A stretch of DNA of 64,000 bases from Lumbricus terrestris (taxonomy: Eukaryota; Annelida; Clitellata; Crassiclitellata; Lumbricidae): assembly GCA_949752735.1 (NCBI GenBank), contig OX457041.1:31243377-31307376 (forward strand), in the 5' to 3' direction. The notes under the pieces are model-generated. The model was not told the origin of the DNA. It saw nothing but the letters and a program-made list of their open reading frames with translations, and ran no database searches. Below, piece by piece: positions 61,890 to 64,000 of the stretch; the stretch's first letter is position 1, and the number at the start of each line of letters is the position of its first letter. Made by a program: the position numbers and the translations under genes.

Positions 61890-61936
<47 letters not shown>
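61890..61936. repeat. (TA)n microsatellite
   Basis: About 23 TA units. A 55-bp LINE scrap (61941-61997, CLDRVLRSAARLIGRI) follows on the plus strand. Confidence 0.95.
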
Positions 61937-61939
<3 letters not shown>

Positions 61940-62049
61940 CCTGTCTGAGTTGCCTTGATCGCGTCCTGCGCTCCGCAGCCCGCCTTATTGGCCGCATACA
62001 GACGAATGGAAAAGAATGAATCTGGATAAAATTTGTGAAGGAGCTGCAT

Positions 62050-62783
62050 GTAGGCCTACGTGTTTTAAATATTGATTTAGGGATCTGTGAGTGGAAAGAT
62101 CGTGGAGCGCACCAGCGAGAGAGACGAAAGGGGTAGGCCTATATACGAGTGAGAATGGAGATGGATCGAAAGGAGTGAGATACAGTTCTCACTAGAGTTC
62201 ATACTAAATTTACATCTTGGGAAAGGGTACAGGACGCCGAGGAAAAGAAGGGAACTGAGAAGTTGTGATGTGAGCAAAGGGATATAATTAGGCCTTATAT
62301 TCACCGCCACTTTACGGGGAAAATTACGCCCATGGTGTAGGGGCCTATACATGATGCAGACCCCATATGTAGACGTAGACGTTGGCTTTGCGGTGAAAAA
62401 GAAAACGATTTAATCATAAATTGTGGATTCCGAAAGCGATCAAATGACACGTACGCACGTAGCTATAGCTACTTATATATATAGGCCTATTCGAATTGCG
62501 TGGCTCGATCGTTTCATATTTATTCGATTCTGTAGCCTATGGTTTATCTGTTTCGCTTTTCTACTGCCTTAATTTCTTCCGGACTCTTCAAAATGGTCCA
62601 CTTAAAAACAAGCCCTATAGGCCTGGCCTACGCAATTAGGCCTAGGCCTACGTATCACGAGTCGACCGGATTTTGCTTGTGTTAGGCCTAATATAATTTC
62701 AGTAGGCCATAAATTATAGACCTGAGGACTGAAATAGAAACTACTAAAACTACTGTTCGAAAGTGCATAGGCCTCTTCGGAGC
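62050..62783. other. No gene seen
   Basis: AT-rich to mixed sequence with many AGGCCTA motifs and short ORFs lacking any recognisable domain. Confidence 0.5.
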
Positions 62784-63051
62784 ATGGGCGCCCGCACATA
62801 GGGGCAAGGGGGCACTTGCTCCCTGGAAAATTGACGCCTATGTTTTTAACTACTACTTTTGGATTTTTAACAAATTTCTTTGCATTAATGCACCAATGAT
62901 ACGAATCATACAGACAGTGAATGTAAGAAATCTACGTTTAGAGATAGAAATAAACATGCTCTAATAACTTTTTGCCATGCATGTTCAAGCTCTTTCTAAA
63001 AACTGTAACAATTAATGACTATTGGCTTTCAACCATCCTGCGGGCGCCCAT
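62784..63051. mobile_element. 268-bp MITE with ATGGGCGCCCGCA ends
   Basis: ATGGGCGCCCGCACATAGGG at the left resembles one terminus of the 2.6-kb element (CATAGG, CAAGGGGG follow in both). The right end is the inverse ATGGGCGCCCGCAGGAT. No target-site duplication was evident. Confidence 0.7.
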
Positions 63052-63153
63052 GCAAACAGCAGGCCTATCGATTATGGCCTACTTGAGTGGAATCCAGTCG
63101 TAGTCAGGGCTGTAGGCCTACTGATAAATTTTGAGGTGAGTAGGCCCTACACT

Positions 63154-63485
63154 CAGTGGCGGCGCTAGGGGGGCGGCTGGGGGGCTAAGCCCCTCCTACA
63201 AGAGGCTCAGCCCCCCTAAAAAAGGGCCATCCGAATTTTTTTACATTGAAAAATCCACAATTTTCGGCTGACAAAAAAAAGGTCGTCATAAATTTTGGCG
63301 GCGAAAATGGGAAAAAAAGGTCGTCAGAAATTTTGGCAGCGAAAATGGAAAATTTTCCTGAGATTTCGGTCGATGACTTAAAAAAAAGGTCGTCAGAAAT
63401 TTTGACGGATGAAAATATAAAATTTTCGCTGCGAGGCTTCAGCCCCCCCCCCCCCCCACAAACTGAAATCCTGGCGCCGCCACTG
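63154..63485. mobile_element. hAT-type MITE, CAGTGGCGGCGC family
   Basis: Ends CAGTGGCGGCGCTAGG and the inverse of CAGTGGCGGCGCCAGG, with a perfect 8-bp duplication CCTACACT (63146-63153 and 63486-63493). The inside repeats AAAAAAGGTCGTCAGAAATT three times. It is the best-preserved member of the family in the window. Confidence 0.95.
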
Positions 63486-63945
63486 CCTACACTCTGCCCG
63501 CGGGAGAAAAACCGACTTTTGGGCCCGAAAAACCTGATGACCTTTTTTAGTCATGCGCACCCTCACTTAATAGCACACGTGTACCCGTGTACCCTGCATT
63601 TTACCTGCATTTTACCCGCGTATACATGTATATATATATATATGTATACCCTGTTTTCGGGAGGTGAGTATATATATATACATACGATGCCGTTTTTCGC
63701 CGGAGGTGAGAACACGCTACAGTCATGTAGTAGTCCGCGTATACCCTCGTGTACAGCCCTCGTAGTGCAAAAAATTACAAATGCCAAAAATTAAATAATT
63801 TTTATTAATGCAAAATTTGACAAATTCTCAAAGTAGGCCACACTGAAATTACATCAAGGATCGAGATCTGCTTATTCACCAGCATTATATAAACCAAGTC
63901 ACCTATAAGCTAGTCTCCATTTTGTCCATTTTGCAAGCTGCCAGT

Positions 63946-64000
63946 CAGGTTTTTTTAAACGTGAAGTTGTACACAAAATGTGCAGATCTAAATATATTTG
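63946..64000. mobile_element. Left end of a CAGGGCTTTTTT MITE, cut by the window edge
   Basis: The 55 bp match the start of 11564-11769, including ACACAAAATGTGCAG. The element continues beyond the window. Confidence 0.7.

Overview
The window reads as nuclear DNA of a multicellular marine invertebrate, probably an echinoderm or related deuterostome. Evidence: a split gene with GT-AG introns, very high transposon density, tRNA-derived SINEs, L2/CR1-type LINEs, a Ty3/gypsy element, and the palindromic octamer TAGGCCTA scattered almost everywhere. There is no bacterial operon structure, no rRNA gene and no convincing functional tRNA gene. The organism is inferred, not proven.

Host gene content is low. 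One gene can be assembled on the minus strand from about 50.4 kb down to 32.9 kb and probably 12.5 kb. It is a BANP (SMAR1)-like nuclear protein with a coiled coil and a BEN domain. Eight exons join in frame, and a ninth exon (12509-12610) is a phase-compatible candidate for the stop-codon exon. If so, the last intron is about 20 kb and holds a complete retrotransposon. Weaker host candidates are an ORF at 3337-3597 (minus) and exon-like ORFs in a tandemly duplicated segment at 7.3-11.3 kb.

Layout. 0-1.5 kb: piggyBac transposase 3' part, a 125-bp tandem repeat and a LINE fragment. 1.9-3.3 kb: a foldback element full of short degenerate repeats. 3.3-7.2 kb: a small ORF, a SINE/LINE tail, a 59-bp perfect palindrome and three hAT-type MITEs. 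7.3-11.3 kb: three diverged units of about 1.2 kb, two of them interrupted by a hAT element and a LINE fragment. 11.4-14.6 kb: a MITE inside a MITE, the candidate terminal exon and diverged repeats. 14.6-27.9 kb: an intact Ty3/gypsy element on the minus strand with two 2371-bp LTRs (one difference seen). Its gag-pol frame starts inside the 5' LTR and runs through the primer-binding site. 28-36.7 kb: SINE/LINE ends, three hAT elements and BANP exon 8. 36.8-50.4 kb: BANP exons 7 to 1 separated by LINE ends, a 405-bp tandem duplication, a piggyBac-type MITE, a CpG-rich block, a hAT MITE and a mariner foldback. 51-52.3 kb: a second foldback copy with a Merlin-type transposase N-terminus. 52.7-56.2 kb: three nested transposons, the middle one carrying about 14 copies of a 77-bp repeat with a TGACGTCA core. 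56.2-61.7 kb: an L2/CR1-like LINE interrupted by a 2.6-kb unknown transposon and a deleted mariner. 62-64 kb: further MITEs.

The mobile elements can be ordered by nesting, and most have clean target-site duplications. Two SINEs share their 3' tails with LINEs in the same window, which suggests SINE/LINE partnerships.
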